A stretch of 64,000 bases of DNA from Leuctra nigra (Eukaryota > Arthropoda > Insecta > Plecoptera > Leuctridae): positions 5,270,001 to 5,334,000 of the forward strand of contig OW203771.1 in assembly GCA_934045905.1 (NCBI GenBank). The letters run 5' to 3'. The notes beneath the pieces were generated by a model that was not told the origin of the DNA, searched no databases, and saw nothing but the letters and a program-made list of their open reading frames with translations. Positions 1-11,589 of the stretch are shown here, piece by piece. Within the stretch, counting starts at the first letter, position 1; every line of letters begins with the position of its first letter. The translations under genes were made by a program, and so were the position numbers.

Positions 1-737
1 AGCCAAAACTTCCAACAGTTCAGACATCATCATGAAGAAATAGAATAACAGCAATCTAATCAACATAATTTTATCTGGTTTAAATTGCAATTTAGTATAA
101 CATTCATCTAACACTATACAGCGAAAATAAGAGCTAAGGTCATCAAGGTGCTGCGTATTTATACTATTGTTAAAACCAAACACTGTTTCAAAACTAATTA
201 AGATGCAGGAGTAATAATTCTCTTCGTCCAATCAAAAAATAATAGTTATACCTAGAGAGCACACCAGCTTACATCGTTCATGTTGAGTTATCCAAGAGAA
301 ACTATGAAGAACTCACTGCGCTGGATCTTATCAATGTTTTCAGTCCATAAAAGTTTTGCAGTGATTTTCCAACAGATGTTATCCGATGAGGGCTAAACCC
401 TTCGAAGTTAAAATTTGTGGCATTTTGGCACAGCTACCACGGAAACTTAATAAATCAAATTTGTGGAACACTTGGGATTAATTAACCATAATTTTTGGAT
501 CGTTTACAAACTTGTCACATACCTACTTAATTTGATTGATTGTAACACAATGGTTCCTTTCAACTAGTCTGATGATATTATTAAATATTTTTATAATGAA
601 ATGAGAGGATACAAAAACTGTACGCTCCTCATTTCTTCCTCTTCTTGTGGCAAGCAGATGAGATTCCATTCGAGAATGAGTCAATTGTGTTCCTGCTAGA
701 AGATAGAAGAAGTGATGTCCTCTTGTATTTGCTCCAG
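1..737. other. No gene recognised (left edge)
   Basis: A+T-rich sequence. I see no convincing coding region or named repeat before the candidate exon at 738. A short open frame on the minus strand is Ser/Arg-rich and looks like the antisense of that candidate exon. Confidence 0.4.
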
Positions 738-833
738 ATCTCTCTGATGATGATTTGAGCAGAAAGGAAGAGCTTTGTCGAGAACTTCTGCGGCTACTGG
801 AACTACTCAAGGCAGGACAGTGTCGTCTAAAAG
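738..833 (+). CDS. Candidate orphan internal exon
   Basis: A pyrimidine-rich stretch ending in CTCCAG at 737 is followed by an open 96-bp segment that ends at a GTAACA donor (834). Read in phase 1 it gives a charged, leucine-rich amphipathic stretch (starting DLSDDDLSRKEELCRELL), symmetric in phase (1-1), which would suit an internal exon. I could not find partner exons, so this may be one exon of a gene lying mostly outside the window, or chance. No family is recognised. Confidence 0.25.
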
Positions 834-1826
834 GTAACACAAATGTTTAATTCTCTACAACTTTATTACTTGGAAAACGCTCTGCGTAACACGTTGTTTA
901 GCGAATAGTTGCTGATCTACAGAACTTGTAATATAGCTTTGAAACAAAGGTGTGCATGATGACAAGGTGCGGTGAATAATACTTTCGGGCAAAATCAAAG
1001 ATGAGTACAGGGGAAGAACGCTATAAGTCACATTCGGATGAAACTGAGATAATCGAAGTTTTATAATGACACTTGTATCTATCTTCCATAGAAATCATAT
1101 GTTTCAATTTCATTTTTGAAGACTTTGTGGCAATATTTTGTAAAAACCGAGGGTATATTCTGAAAGCTCATAAAAATCACTGCAAAATTACACCTCAAAC
1201 TCATTTTTTTTTAAATGGACTCATAGCGTTCTTTCCCTGTATCCTTCAAATGTTCCTGACTCTGGTTTACCAACATATTTTTATAATAGATTTAGCATTT
1301 AATCAAATGAAGCGATCGTCACTATGGTACATACTCTTATGGCTCTCATGTTTTTCCTCTTTTTATTTCTTAATTTTGTATGCAATCCCCAAGTTACATT
1401 TCGACCAAGCGTTCTAAAAATTTGCACACTCATTAAGTGTTATAATGTTTTGGTTTATTTTATTGGTTTATTCATTTCCTTTTCACATTACAAAAATAAA
1501 TATTCAATGAGGGCTCAAATTACTTTGATGCCCTCGTATCTTAGAATATTTAGGAAAGGTATTTTGAACGAGATCCAGTGACTGGTGGAAAATTAAAAAT
1601 GGAACATGATTGACCTTTGGTTTGACCATGGGACCAATATTTTAGGTGTGTGTGACAATTTTCAAACAAATCTGTTGGAGGACATTTTATGCTTATTTTT
1701 AAATATTTGCTAAAATGTAGATATTCAAAGAAGTTTCAAAGAAATTAGTACTTTTCCTTTGAGCATACGATCATTTTGTCTATATTATAGAGCAGCAATT
1801 TTATCACACGCATATTAACTCGAATG
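834..1826. other. Intergenic, repeat traces
   Basis: At about 868-910 there is a degenerate copy of the Helentron-like 3' terminus (GGAAAACGCTCTGCGTAAC on the plus strand). The remainder has only short A+T-rich open frames (1073-1581) with no recognisable product. Confidence 0.35.
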
Positions 1827-1873
1827 CAATCGAAGACTCGCTTATCAACGCGTAACATAAAGCGTTTTTCTAG
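1827..1873 (+). mobile_element. Helentron-like element, 3' terminus
   Basis: The segment has the family's 3' end in plus orientation: a CGCTTATCAACGCG block, then AACGC and GCGTT arms of a short hairpin, then CTAG followed by T. How far the copy extends to the left is not clear. Confidence 0.5.
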
Positions 1874-2209
1874 TATTGTTGGTCCAACTGATCAACAAAA
1901 TTACACTAGAAACAACGCTTTAAAGAATTTTGTTCAAAAATGACTCGCGAATCCTTCCCTGTTCAGCTGTGCCAAATGTCAGTTCGATAAGAGAAACTGT
2001 GTGACCTGTCAGCATCAACCGATCACAGGTCACGAACCCGAGGTCATCACTACACGCCCGTTTAATTGGCGCTGTCACAATGAAATGTAAAGTACTTGCT
2101 TGATTTCTTCTCCTCCAGCTCTATTCTTGTTCGAGCTCCACTGCACGTTGGCAGAGCAACAACGTCGCGTGCCAAACAATCAGGTGATTATTGTCAACAG
2201 GTGAAGCAT

Positions 2210-2745
2210 TAAGGTGCTGCAAACGCGAGCAATTTTGATGATTTTTGTAGACACTTTTTGCGTTACGATTGGAGACGAAATGGGTAGACCAAATTATTTG
2301 AAATTTTAATCGTGATTAGATAAAAGACAAACTTAGGGTAATCCCTTAAGACATTTTTAATTTTTTGTTTCGTTAATTAGTAATAATTAGTGGATTTTTT
2401 TGTGAAAAATTAGCTATTTTCTTGTCTCGCTGGGCGCCGTATAGAATTAAATTTCAAAAATGTGCCAAGTGATAACCCTAAGTTTGTCTTTCATCTAATC
2501 ATTATTAAAATTTGAGATCAATTGGTTAACTTGTTTGGTCTCCAATCGTATCGCAAATTTCATAGTTTTGTGCGGTTTTGTTGAATAACCGGCGCCTAAT
2601 TAACGATGCAATAAGCAAAAATGAAAAAGTGCTACTAATATACAATCAGACTGATCATGTGAACATCCTGTAAAAGTTCCACTCACTTATGAAACACTTT
2701 TCCCCTCTTAATTTTCTAAAACGGCCGAGCGCTAGTATCACCTTA
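2210..2745. mobile_element. Non-autonomous TIR element, family A
   Basis: A roughly 540-bp non-coding repeat starting AAGGTGCTGCAAACGCGAGC and ending with the imperfect inverse GCTAGTATCACCTT. The same sequence recurs at 49868-50331, in two pieces around 50655-52080, and inverted as an end fragment near 24012-24143, so it is a dispersed family. No transposase is present. Confidence 0.6.
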
Positions 2746-2974
2746 ACGACGCATTATATTCGCGTGGAACAATGCGAAGTGAGCATTCCTGTTAGGACGA
2801 CAGAATCCATTAGTGTAGTTTTATTTACGCTAAGTCTGATACTCGGCATTTATATCATCTGATATGCATCAATGTTGGCACCATATTTCGTCATTAGTGC
2901 CAGCTATATACGATCCCTTTGCCTGGACCACTGATGTTCCGCATAGATTTGTTAATGTGTTGCGTATTTATTTA

Positions 2975-3592
2975 CTAACTGGGAATAAGTAAACGCTCTG
3001 TGTAACGCGTTGATAGCGAGCATTCGTACTGCATCTGATTGGAACTGAAGCACCAAGAAGGCAGGGAAGAAAATTTTGTATACATTTTTCAAATATTTCA
3101 GTAGAATAAAATTAAAATGTCCTTCAAATGACAATAACTTTTAAGAATAAAAACTGATTCGTTTTAAAAATTGGCAAAATTTCCTTAAATGTTGGTCCCA
3201 ATGACCATGCGAAGTTTTAAGTTGATCGGTTAATCGGTTCTGAAATTTAAAAAATCAGAGTTTAGATGGGTTAAAATTGTAATTGTTTGGAGTATTTGGC
3301 TGAAACTTTGTAAGATTGGTGACAATGTTGGGTGTAATGACTTGTCACAATTTCAAATTGATCGGAACAACCAATCGAAAGATAATTTCTTTAAAATTTA
3401 AACCAATCACAGCTGGACCCCGTTCAAAAACTATTCCAGGGACCGCATAGATTACGTTAGTATGTGTGCAAAATTTCAGATCGATTGGTTGTGTGGTTTG
3501 ACCTGGGCAGTGCAGGAAAAAAAATACAAACAAAAAAACACACAGGAAAGTGCCATAAGAGTGCCGTGGTGACTTTCGCTACGCTCGCTCAA
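2975..3592 (-). mobile_element. Helentron-like non-autonomous element
   Basis: Minus-orientation copy. The left side carries the 3'-terminal hairpin block (AAACGCTCTGTGTAACGCG) but the terminal CTAG is degraded. The right side ends CGCTACGCTCGCTCAA. The middle has the family's shared text (ACGTTAGTATGTGTGCAAAA, then GGTTTGACCTGGGCAGTG). It has no coding capacity; it can be compared with the intact copies at 50821-51808 and 58210-59118. Confidence 0.6.
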
Positions 3593-3650
3593 TTAACCAT
3601 GATTTGAACAGAATGTCTACTTTTAGAAGCGGTCGGAAGGCGTCGCCGTC

Positions 3651-4429
3651 ATCGAGGAGGCGGCCGCCATGTTGCTGGATGATGTCACAGCGCCGTCAGG
3701 GTTCTGGCGGAGAGTTCAGGAATCAAGAAGTTCACATCCGTAGAGTTGACATCGAGGCGGCCGCCATGTTGCTGGATGATGTCACAGCGCCGTCAGGGTT
3801 CTGGCGGAGAGTTCAGGAATCAAGAAGTTCACATCCGTAGAGTTGACATCGAGGCGGCCGCCATGTTGCTGGATGATGTCACAGCGCCGTCAGGGTTCTG
3901 GCGGAGAGTTCAGGAATCAAGAAGTTCACATCCGTAGAGTTGACATCGAGGCGGCCGCCATGTTGCTGGATGATGTCACAGCGCCGTCAGGGTTCTGGCG
4001 GAGACTTCAGGAATCAAGAAGTTCACATCCGTAGAGTTGACATCGAGGCGGCCGCCATGTTGCTGGATGATGTCACAGCGCCGTCAGGGTTCTGGCGGAG
4101 AGTTCAGGAATCAAGAAGTTCACATCCGTAGAGTTGACATCGAGGCGGCCGCCATGTTGCTGGATGACGTCACAGCGCCGTCAGGGTTCTGGCGGAGAGT
4201 TCAGGAATCAAGAAGTTCACATCCGTAGAGTTGACATCGAGGCGGCCGCCATGTTGCTGGATGACGTCACAGCGCCGTCAGGGTTCTGGCAGAGAGTTCA
4301 GGAATCAAGAAGTTCACATCCGTAGAGTTGACATCGAGGCGGCCGCCATGTTGCTGGATGATGTCACAGCACCGTCAGGGTTCTGGCAGAGAGTTCAGGA
4401 ATCAAGAAGTTCACATCCGTAGAGTTGAC
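3651..4429 (+). repeat. 97-bp minisatellite, eight copies
   Basis: Copies begin at 3651 (3 bp longer), 3751, 3848, 3945, 4042, 4139, 4236 and 4333, and are nearly identical. Each holds a NotI site, the motif GCCGCCATGTTG, which matches the YY1 consensus, and a TGATGTCA or TGACGTCA box. Since 97 is not a multiple of three, the open frames running through the array shift at every copy and are not a protein. The array is much richer in G+C than its surroundings. Confidence 0.92.
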
Positions 4430-5614
4430 GAAGCATTTGTCTTGATAGACGTTGAGAATGTCATTTACACACATCAGTGTTGTGACAGATGGCCTATTTA
4501 CGTTATCTAGATCAAGATAAAGATAATGACCAAAAAATTATCTATAGATAGGATAGATACATATGTGTACAATGTTGCAATGGTATTTGCAATGGTATTT
4601 ATAGCAAGTTGTGATGAAATTGTTAATTTTCCTGTTTTATAAAACAAAAATCTATAAAACTTTGCAAACTAATTCTTTGTAACTATTTGACCCTCAAACA
4701 AATACCTAATATCACATCTGTTCGGCAACATCTCAAATACCATAAAATAAATAATATCCTGAAATCTTATTTTCCCGAGACTTCCCTTTTATGATGCCAA
4801 TAAACAATCGATTGACATCTCTCTTGTATATGTAATTTATTACAAAATAAATTGCTTTTATTGTTTTTATAAAGTAAATATTGTAAAAATGCAAGGACAG
4901 CGTCCAGGGCTAATCGAGGTTGGGTGTGCGACCTACCAAAATACTATGTCTGCATTCACACACTATGTTTACACACAAAAAGTACTATACTGCTAATAGT
5001 ACTAATAAAAATTTAATGAAATAGTAAAATAACAATAATTTATTAAATTTTCTGAAGACACCATTCTAGAAAGTTTTCCCAATTTCATTCTGATTGAATC
5101 GTGTCACGGCCATAAAGATTTATATTGCAGGAAATATAATTCCATTATAATTGGGAATTTAAAAGTTCTTTTCTAGCTCCCCAATCTAGTCGCGACGAGA
5201 TCAAAAAAAGATATAGAATATAGTTCAAGAAATTCTATACCACGTCCAACTTGATCAAAATTGGCATCAAATCGACTGAGCCAAGAGTGGTATTTGGCGC
5301 ATCTACAAAGTGATGGACGAATAATGCAATATTTAAAAATAGGAACATGAAGATTATAAATTGGTAATTTAAACTCATTTAATTAATTCAATTTCTATGT
5401 AACAAGTAGAACGGATATAATTGATGTATGTGAATATTGAAGGTGAAAAGGTGTAATAATAAGCAATGTAAAATATCCCTATATTATAACTAAAAACAAT
5501 ATATCTAATAACAGTGTCCTAAGTACATAATATTAGTGTTGTTGGCGCTAAGGCCTGATTGATAAAGTGGAATGTAAATTAGGGGGGGGGAAGAGAAAAG
5601 ATAGAAAAACTCAC
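4430..5614. other. A+T-rich intergenic
   Basis: I see no gene, RNA gene or named repeat here; only short A+T-rich runs and, at about 5580, a short poly-G tract. Confidence 0.4.
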
Positions 5615-6151
5615 CGACAATGAAGAGCCGTCTCGGCGTGAGGTGGCCGTCGTGGAAGCGATGGTCGTAGAGTAGAGCGGCTTGGTGAGGATGGATTTAA
5701 CTATTCTAATCTAATAGAGTAAAGGAAAGGAAAAGAAATGGTATGGGATGCATGGGCCTGCCTGGTGAACGGCCAGGGAACCGCGTGGCACCACAAAATG
5801 AAAGGTCGAGAGCAGGAGCCCGCAACGTGTGCTCACTTCGAGCAGATAACTTAGAAAGGAACCGTGGAACACGAACGAGGAAAGGTCAAGCCACAGAGCG
5901 CTGGCTAGACTGAACCAAGGAACAGGGGATGAAGATATGACCACAAGGTCACAGAAACGAAGGGCGGGAAAACACAAAATAATGGCGCGAACAAGTGTAA
6001 AACGAAATGTAGTCTTTACGGCCTTACTTCATACTAAACAACCCGAGCGCTGCAATCGAAGGAGAAAACGGGAGTACCAAACACAGTGGCTCTCAAATTA
6101 AAACTTTTTTTGTAGTGATTTTCAGATTGGCTAAGCACAGTTAGAAGCTAA

Positions 6152-6300
6152 CTAGGAAAACGCTCTGAGTAACGCGTTGATAAGCGAGCATTTGTATTGC
6201 ATGCGAATTCATATGTGTTTGCAAGTCTCTGCTCTACAGGCCTTCGAAAGAGCCGGAACGAAATGCAAAAAAGAAGCAGTGATAAAATTAAAAGTGGAAC
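6152..6300 (-). mobile_element. Helentron-like element, 3' fragment
   Basis: ACTAGGAAAACGCTCTGAG opens the segment on the plus strand, which is the family's 3' terminus (CTAG then T) in minus orientation, followed by the hairpin and the GCGAGC subterminal block. Sequence to about 6300 parallels the copy at 34900. The 5' end is missing or too diverged to see. Confidence 0.5.
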
Positions 6301-6559
6301 TTTTTTACGGATCAGAATTTGTTTAAACGACGCACTGTTCTGCAGCGAGGCTAATGGCGACGGATGAATGATTAAGATGATGATTGGGGATGATGATGAA
6401 GTGTAGGTAAAGATGGAGGGTGGGAAGGAGGCGGTCGTGGCCTATTAGTAGGAAACCTTCCATGCAATTGCCTGTCGACTGAGGGAATACCTCAGTCCAA
6501 ATTATAAATTTCCACACATTTTTAATTTACAAAAAGCATTTTTATTTTAAATTTATATG

Positions 6560-6860
6560 ACCTATTCCTGTAAAATTTCTGGTACATGAGATTTACATCT
6601 TATCGTGAAGTTATTTTCACATATTGTATTGGCTTGATTTCCTCTTAAAAATAGGTAAAAATAAACTGTATGATCTAGATTCAGGAGCTCAGATTTGAAT
6701 TTTATTTCTGTAAAACAGTAACAGTACAGCGAAAAATGGTACGTTTTAGTATTATTTTCTTTCAGTAGTTGGTATGCACTAGAATTTCCATTGGCTACAC
6801 TGTAACAAATCACAACACAACACAACAGCTGTTGTCTACTTCCGTCAGTCATGGACTTTG
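6560..6860. repeat. Duplicated upstream segment (copy 1)
   Basis: This stretch aligns with 11590-11885: both contain GTATGATCTAGATTCAGGAG, then TTTAGTATTATTTT and CAGTAGTTGG, with scattered substitutions and small indels. Each copy lies shortly before a gene (zinc finger here, LRMDA there), so it may be a duplicated promoter region or a dispersed repeat that happens to sit there. Confidence 0.6.
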
Positions 6861-7453
6861 GTCATGGACGTGTCACATTGAATATTATAGAAGATTTCTT
6901 TCTTATAAATTAAGTAAATTTACAGCAGTCATCGTATGTAGACTTGTTCCGTGTTTGTTGTCATATTTCAGCATTTTACCTATAGAAATCCCAGGTGTAT
7001 ATTTAGGTTACCTGGAGCTGATTATCTGTGAGTACAAATTTACGACATAACCTTTTCCTACCTACCTACTACCGCTACTACTCTGGCAAGGATGTGTGAT
7101 AAAACTCTAGAGTTACTGTCACTTTGCTGGCTGAACTGGCGATTTAGTTCGTAGTACATTGACTATTTTGCGCGTGAGCAGCGCTTTCGTGGAGAAGAAC
7201 ATTTTTAGCCAAATACGCCTAGATGATAAATTTACAATACAGACTGGGGTTTTAGTTCCCGTGGGTTGACTTGACCTGAGGAGGCCGGGTGTACAAACAC
7301 TTTTTATCTTAGCCTCGTATCAAATTAATATTTCAACCCGGGGAAATAGTGCAGTACGAAATAAGTTTTAGCACAAAACCACATCCTACCGAGGTAGAAA
7401 TATGATAGGAAAACAATGAAGACGAAATGTCACTATTGCTTTTTTTGTTCTAG
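6861..7453 (+). other. 5' leader region of the zinc-finger gene
   Basis: No long coding frame. A GTGAGT donor at 7028 and a good acceptor (TTTTTTGTTCTAG, ending 7453) 18 bases before the zinc-finger ATG suggest a non-coding 5' exon ending at 7027 and an intron 7028-7453. The transcription start is not visible. This is inference from splice motifs. Confidence 0.3.
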
Positions 7454-7471
7454 CTCGAAGAAACATACAAG

Positions 7472-9901
7472 ATGGAGCCGACAGTTATGATAGATGCTCA
7501 CGGCAACAGCTTCTGGGTAATTAAGACTTTCATGCAGCCTGAGATCAACCTGGACCCAGCCTCGGACCCGCTAGCATTAGATGTCAAGCCGACTGAGCCG
7601 TCTTCTGTGAAGCTGGAACCAGGAACAGAGCCAGATCCCATGAACAATGTAACGCAGTTAGAAACTACATCAGTGAAGCAAGAAACTGATCCGTTAGCTT
7701 TTGATGCGAAGCCAGACCCTGAGCTACTAGAAGTCAAACAAGAGTCTGTGTTGCCATGGGTAGGCACTGATCCGCTAGATAATATTACAGACAATAACAC
7801 GCCGAGGACTCCTAGAAGTCCACCGCGCTTCGTACCTTTAAACAGTTCCACTCGTCAGGCGCGTAGCATTGAACCTTCCGCATTGAACATTACGACTGAA
7901 CCTCCATCTGTTATGCAAGATTCATTACCACAGGGAATTCTTCCAGACTCAAGATCAGCAGAAGATCAATCTTCATCGGTGCTCAACGAGACACCTCAAC
8001 CAGCTGTTGCACGATCTGATTCAACCGACAACCAAGTGTTTGATTCCGTGTCTTCGCCTTGTCGTTCAGATTGTGTGGACTCTGAATCCCGAGATGATGA
8101 CTCGATCCAACTCACTTCCGACACTTCTCTTGCTGTCAAATACAATCTCAAGCAATGTTCCGTGTCTCTCATAAGACTGAGTCTGTCATCCACTCACACG
8201 GCTTCTGGAATTGTCTCTGATCGCTCCCTGTTTCAATCAACCATCAAAGAACAGCCTTCAACTTCCCATGGCTTAAAACGTCCACGTAAGACTCAAAAGA
8301 AATCAAATTCAACTTCGAAGAAATTTAGATGTATGGTTTGTCCAAAAACATTCAACACGAAGGCTGAGCGTGCCGATCATCACCGGGTTATACATATGAA
8401 CGATTGCAGTTGCGTTATTTGTGGCGATACTTTTACTACAGCGTATGCTCTGAAGGGTCACATGTCGAACAAGCACTCCTCTACTCCTCTATCTTGTTCT
8501 ATTTGCAACAAAATCTTCAGTTCAAAGGGAGCTGTTAGATATCATGTTAAATATACTCATAACAGAATTGATGTTACGTGTAGTGTGTGTGGAAAATTGT
8601 TTGCAGAGAGCTATTACGCTCAGCATTTGAAAGCTCACTACAAGGGAGACTACGAATGTGACAATTGTGGTAAAACATTTGCAAAGAAGTCTAAACTTAC
8701 AGTGCATGTGCTAATTCACTTGAATATTAGAGATCATGTGTGTCAAATATGTGCAAAATCATTTAAAAGGAAGTATCATCTCAATATTCATCTGTTAGCA
8801 CACTCGAATGTACGAGATCGTAAATGTCAATTGTGTGGCAAATTATATAAATCCGAGAATGATTTAAAGGATCATATGAGGACCCACAACAAGGAATACA
8901 AGTGTGGCAAATGTGACAAGTTATTTTCGACGAAACCTCGTCTGAAGGATCACATGTTACAGCACTTGGATGTGCACGATTGCAAGTGCGATGTTTGCGG
9001 AAAGAGCTTCGTTTCAAGCGTTAGGCTTAGCTCACATAAGCGGATTCACGTGATGCCAAGATATCCTTGTAGCGAATGTGACAAGTCTTATTGTAACAAG
9101 TATGTGTTGAGGCAACACATGTCAAGCGTCCATCAGGGACCGAGCGACGGCTCCGGGTTTCCGTGCTCGTCTTGCGGTAAAGTCTTCGCGTTGAAAGAAG
9201 ACCTGATGAGTCATCTGAAGACCCACGGCTTGTTCTGCGTGAGCTGCGACTTGATTTGTCCTGACGATGCGTCGATGAGAGCCCACGCGATAGACGTTCA
9301 CGGCGGTGAGAGAAAGTACTACAGTTGTAAGACGTGCGACAAACAGTTCAATAGTCGGGAAAAGTTAACGAAGCACGAGAAAATCCACATCAAAACGCCG
9401 TTCCAATGTTCGTTTTGTCACAAGACATTTGTCAAGAAACGAGCCCTTGATCTTCATAGTAAAGACAAGCACTCTGTGAAATACAGCTGCGATGTTTGTA
9501 GAAAATCCTTCACGTGTGAAGAGTACATGAAGAAGCATCGAAAATCCCATTCGAAACGAGTGCAGTGTGACACTTGCAAAATAACTCTTTGTACGAAAGC
9601 CGGGCTTCGACGTCACATCTCTGAGCAACATTCCACGGAGTCCGTCCACAAGGTTTCCTGTTCCATATGCTCTCGATCGTTTCACAGCATGCCTAGGTTA
9701 AAAGAACATCAACTCAGCCACACCAAACCATTCGTTTGCGACGAACTCAAATGCAGCAAATCTTTCTGCAGTAAACTATTCCTATTGCAGCATCAAGAGG
9801 TTCACATTACTGAGAAGATTCATAAGTGTGATGTTTGCAGCAAATCGTTTGGTTTGATTAGCAGTCTGATTGTGCACAAGCGACAGCACCGTCCGAATTA
9901 G
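7472..9901 (+). CDS. C2H2 zinc-finger protein with 19 fingers
   Basis: An 809-residue intronless coding region. Residues 1 to about 285 are acidic and Ser/Pro-rich and contain repeated DPLAxD and VKxE motifs (VKLEP, VKQET, VKQES) that fit the SUMO-conjugation consensus. From about residue 286 to the end I count 19 C2H2 fingers, most of the form CxxC-12-HxxxH or HxxxxH; finger 18 has a wider Cys spacing (CDELKC) and finger 12 is diverged. Such proteins are nuclear and bind DNA, usually as transcriptional regulators; the target is unknown. The start is chosen at the ATG just after a splice acceptor at 7453. Linkers are mostly not TGEKP-type, unlike KRAB-type vertebrate proteins. No ZAD, BTB or KRAB domain is visible. 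Orthology cannot be set from sequence reading alone. Confidence 0.93.
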   Translation: MEPTVMIDAHGNSFWVIKTFMQPEINLDPASDPLALDVKPTEPSSVKLEPGTEPDPMNNVTQLETTSVKQETDPLAFDAKPDPELLEVKQESVLPWVGTDPLDNITDNNTPRTPRSPPRFVPLNSSTRQARSIEPSALNITTEPPSVMQDSLPQGILPDSRSAEDQSSSVLNETPQPAVARSDSTDNQVFDSVSSPCRSDCVDSESRDDDSIQLTSDTSLAVKYNLKQCSVSLIRLSLSSTHTASGIVSDRSLFQSTIKEQPSTSHGLKRPRKTQKKSNSTSKKFRCMVCPKTFNTKAERADHHRVIHMNDCSCVICGDTFTTAYALKGHMSNKHSSTPLSCSICNKIFSSKGAVRYHVKYTHNRIDVTCSVCGKLFAESYYAQHLKAHYKGDYECDNCGKTFAKKSKLTVHVLIHLNIRDHVCQICAKSFKRKYHLNIHLLAHSNVRDRKCQLCGKLYKSENDLKDHMRTHNKEYKCGKCDKLFSTKPRLKDHMLQHLDVHDCKCDVCGKSFVSSVRLSSHKRIHVMPRYPCSECDKSYCNKYVLRQHMSSVHQGPSDGSGFPCSSCGKVFALKEDLMSHLKTHGLFCVSCDLICPDDASMRAHAIDVHGGERKYYSCKTCDKQFNSREKLTKHEKIHIKTPFQCSFCHKTFVKKRALDLHSKDKHSVKYSCDVCRKSFTCEEYMKKHRKSHSKRVQCDTCKITLCTKAGLRRHISEQHSTESVHKVSCSICSRSFHSMPRLKEHQLSHTKPFVCDELKCSKSFCSKLFLLQHQEVHITEKIHKCDVCSKSFGLISSLIVHKRQHRPN

Positions 9902-10220
9902 TGCCGTAGGTTGTGTGTGTTAAATGACACTGTACACTTTGTATGACAAAATGACCCTTTGTACAGACACTGTACAGACAGTCATGCTACTTCACAATTT
10001 AGCTAATGGTCAGTGGCTGGCATGATGGGCACAGATTAAACAAATAACCCTTTTCTTGACCATAGCGAGAGTCCCAGAAGTAATTTTGTCTGTAGGTATA
10101 GTAGGGGTGGTTAGGAAGCGACACTCACTGTAATTTAATTTTTTTAACATTTTAAAAATATATATATATATATTTTTTTTAATATTTTTAAAATATTTTT
10201 TAAAATAATTTTTAACTTTA
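9902..10220. other. 3' flank of zinc-finger gene
   Basis: Likely 3' UTR followed by A+T-rich sequence with a (TA)n run near 10160. I see no clear AATAAA close to the stop codon. Confidence 0.35.
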
Positions 10221-10544
10221 CAGGGATTGGAAACTGTCTGACATGTCTTTTTCTCCCGCCAAGAAGAGAATTCAAAAAGAAGAACAATTCGATTTAAAAA
10301 TTTCAAATCGGTCGACAATGCGCCATTATAACTAGCAGCGGCAAGTTTGAGAAGCTCTTTCAAACCTGGCGGCAATTGTGTGAATCAAATTTAAACACTC
10401 CAAAAGAGAACTTTTTTTAAAATTCGCGGATCACCGGCCGGAAGTAAACGGGTGCAGGAAGTAATTGGGTGCAAATCGACGCCTTCATTTAACATTGGTC
10501 TTATGGGAGTGACGTCCCAATTCGCAGACGGTTTCCAATCCCTG
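10221..10544. mobile_element. hAT-like TIR element
   Basis: A 324-bp non-coding segment bounded by inverted repeats CAGGGATTGGAAACTGTCTG and, at the right, the complement of CAGGGATTGGAAACCGTCTG. The CAGGG start is usual for hAT ends. Flanks do not show a clean 8-bp duplication, so the insertion is probably old. Confidence 0.65.
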
Positions 10545-11589
10545 TAAAGTGTGGTGATCGTAGGTAGAATGTTGTTGGAAATATTTTGAATTTTTAAAAC
10601 TGTTTGTCAAACCGAAGTTCATTTTAATTTCAATAGGGTGGTTATGTGTAAAATATTCCTTCTGGTAATTGGCTTACCAGCATACCATCTGTAAAAGTTT
10701 AGTTTAGTTTTTGTAGACCTATTCTTTAAGATATGCTCAGTTATTTTTTTCTGTGAAGTTCTGCTTGAATCTTTTGCTACAGGTAATTCCACTTCCCTGT
10801 ATGAACTGACATGGAGTTTTTGTATCGACAAATCGAGACATGTACACGGCTTGACCTACACAGAAAACTTTTTAGAAACATTTGTCTGCAAAAGAGCTTC
10901 ATTCCATTGTGCCTTGATGATCGAATAGGAGAAATATAGGATCAATTTGTACTCAAAATAACAATAAAATAAATATATTCTTTCATTAAAATATACAATT
11001 TTTGTATGAGACATTCTTTATATTGAAATAATTTGGTATTTGCCAGCAGCTATTTGACAGCTATACCCAGTCTACCAGAAGAAAAGAAACTAGTACCTAC
11101 CTTCTTTCTTACACAGAAACAAATTTTAATTGTTTTTAATGTACCTTTTCAAATTTGGAATAATTACCTATGGTATCATGCTGAAAAGAAGTTGCGTCCG
11201 CAAGTAGATATTTGCGGATGTCAGTCCTCAACACCACAAGACCGTGAGCTAATAATCTTGTGGACGGAATCCAGTAGACTCTGGTCACTTGCGTCGATAA
11301 ATCTGGAAATACTTTTGAGCATGAGGCTGCTAGGTAACATAAATATTTTCAATATCGAATACCTTGAAAATTTTTTAACCACCAACCAAACCAATGATCA
11401 AACTCTTCAAATTCCAAGAATTTGTGGGGGGGGGGGGGGGGGGAAAGTTGAATCTGGGGTTTGAGGTGAGCCCCCACCACCCCCCCACAGAGTCACCTAG
11501 CCCCAGGAAACGTCAAACCCAATTCTAAGCCTCAAGGCTGCCAAAGTGCTTAAAAGAGTGCATTATAGTGAATCTGTGAAATTTTGTTA
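10545..11589. other. Intergenic
   Basis: No gene recognised. It contains an 18-base poly-G tract at 11426-11443 followed by a C-rich complement near 11478, which together could fold. The frame at 11033-11464 runs into the poly-G tract and is not credible. Confidence 0.4.

Noticed and set aside
3604..4510. Series of overlapping 60-78 residue open frames
   Set aside because: They are one 97-bp minisatellite read in shifting frames; no frame is kept through the array.
5614..5690. Possible minus-strand exon reading DHRFHDGHLTPRRLFIVG before a GTGAG donor
   Set aside because: No acceptor or ATG could be found in the right frame; a stop lies close upstream. Left as a note.
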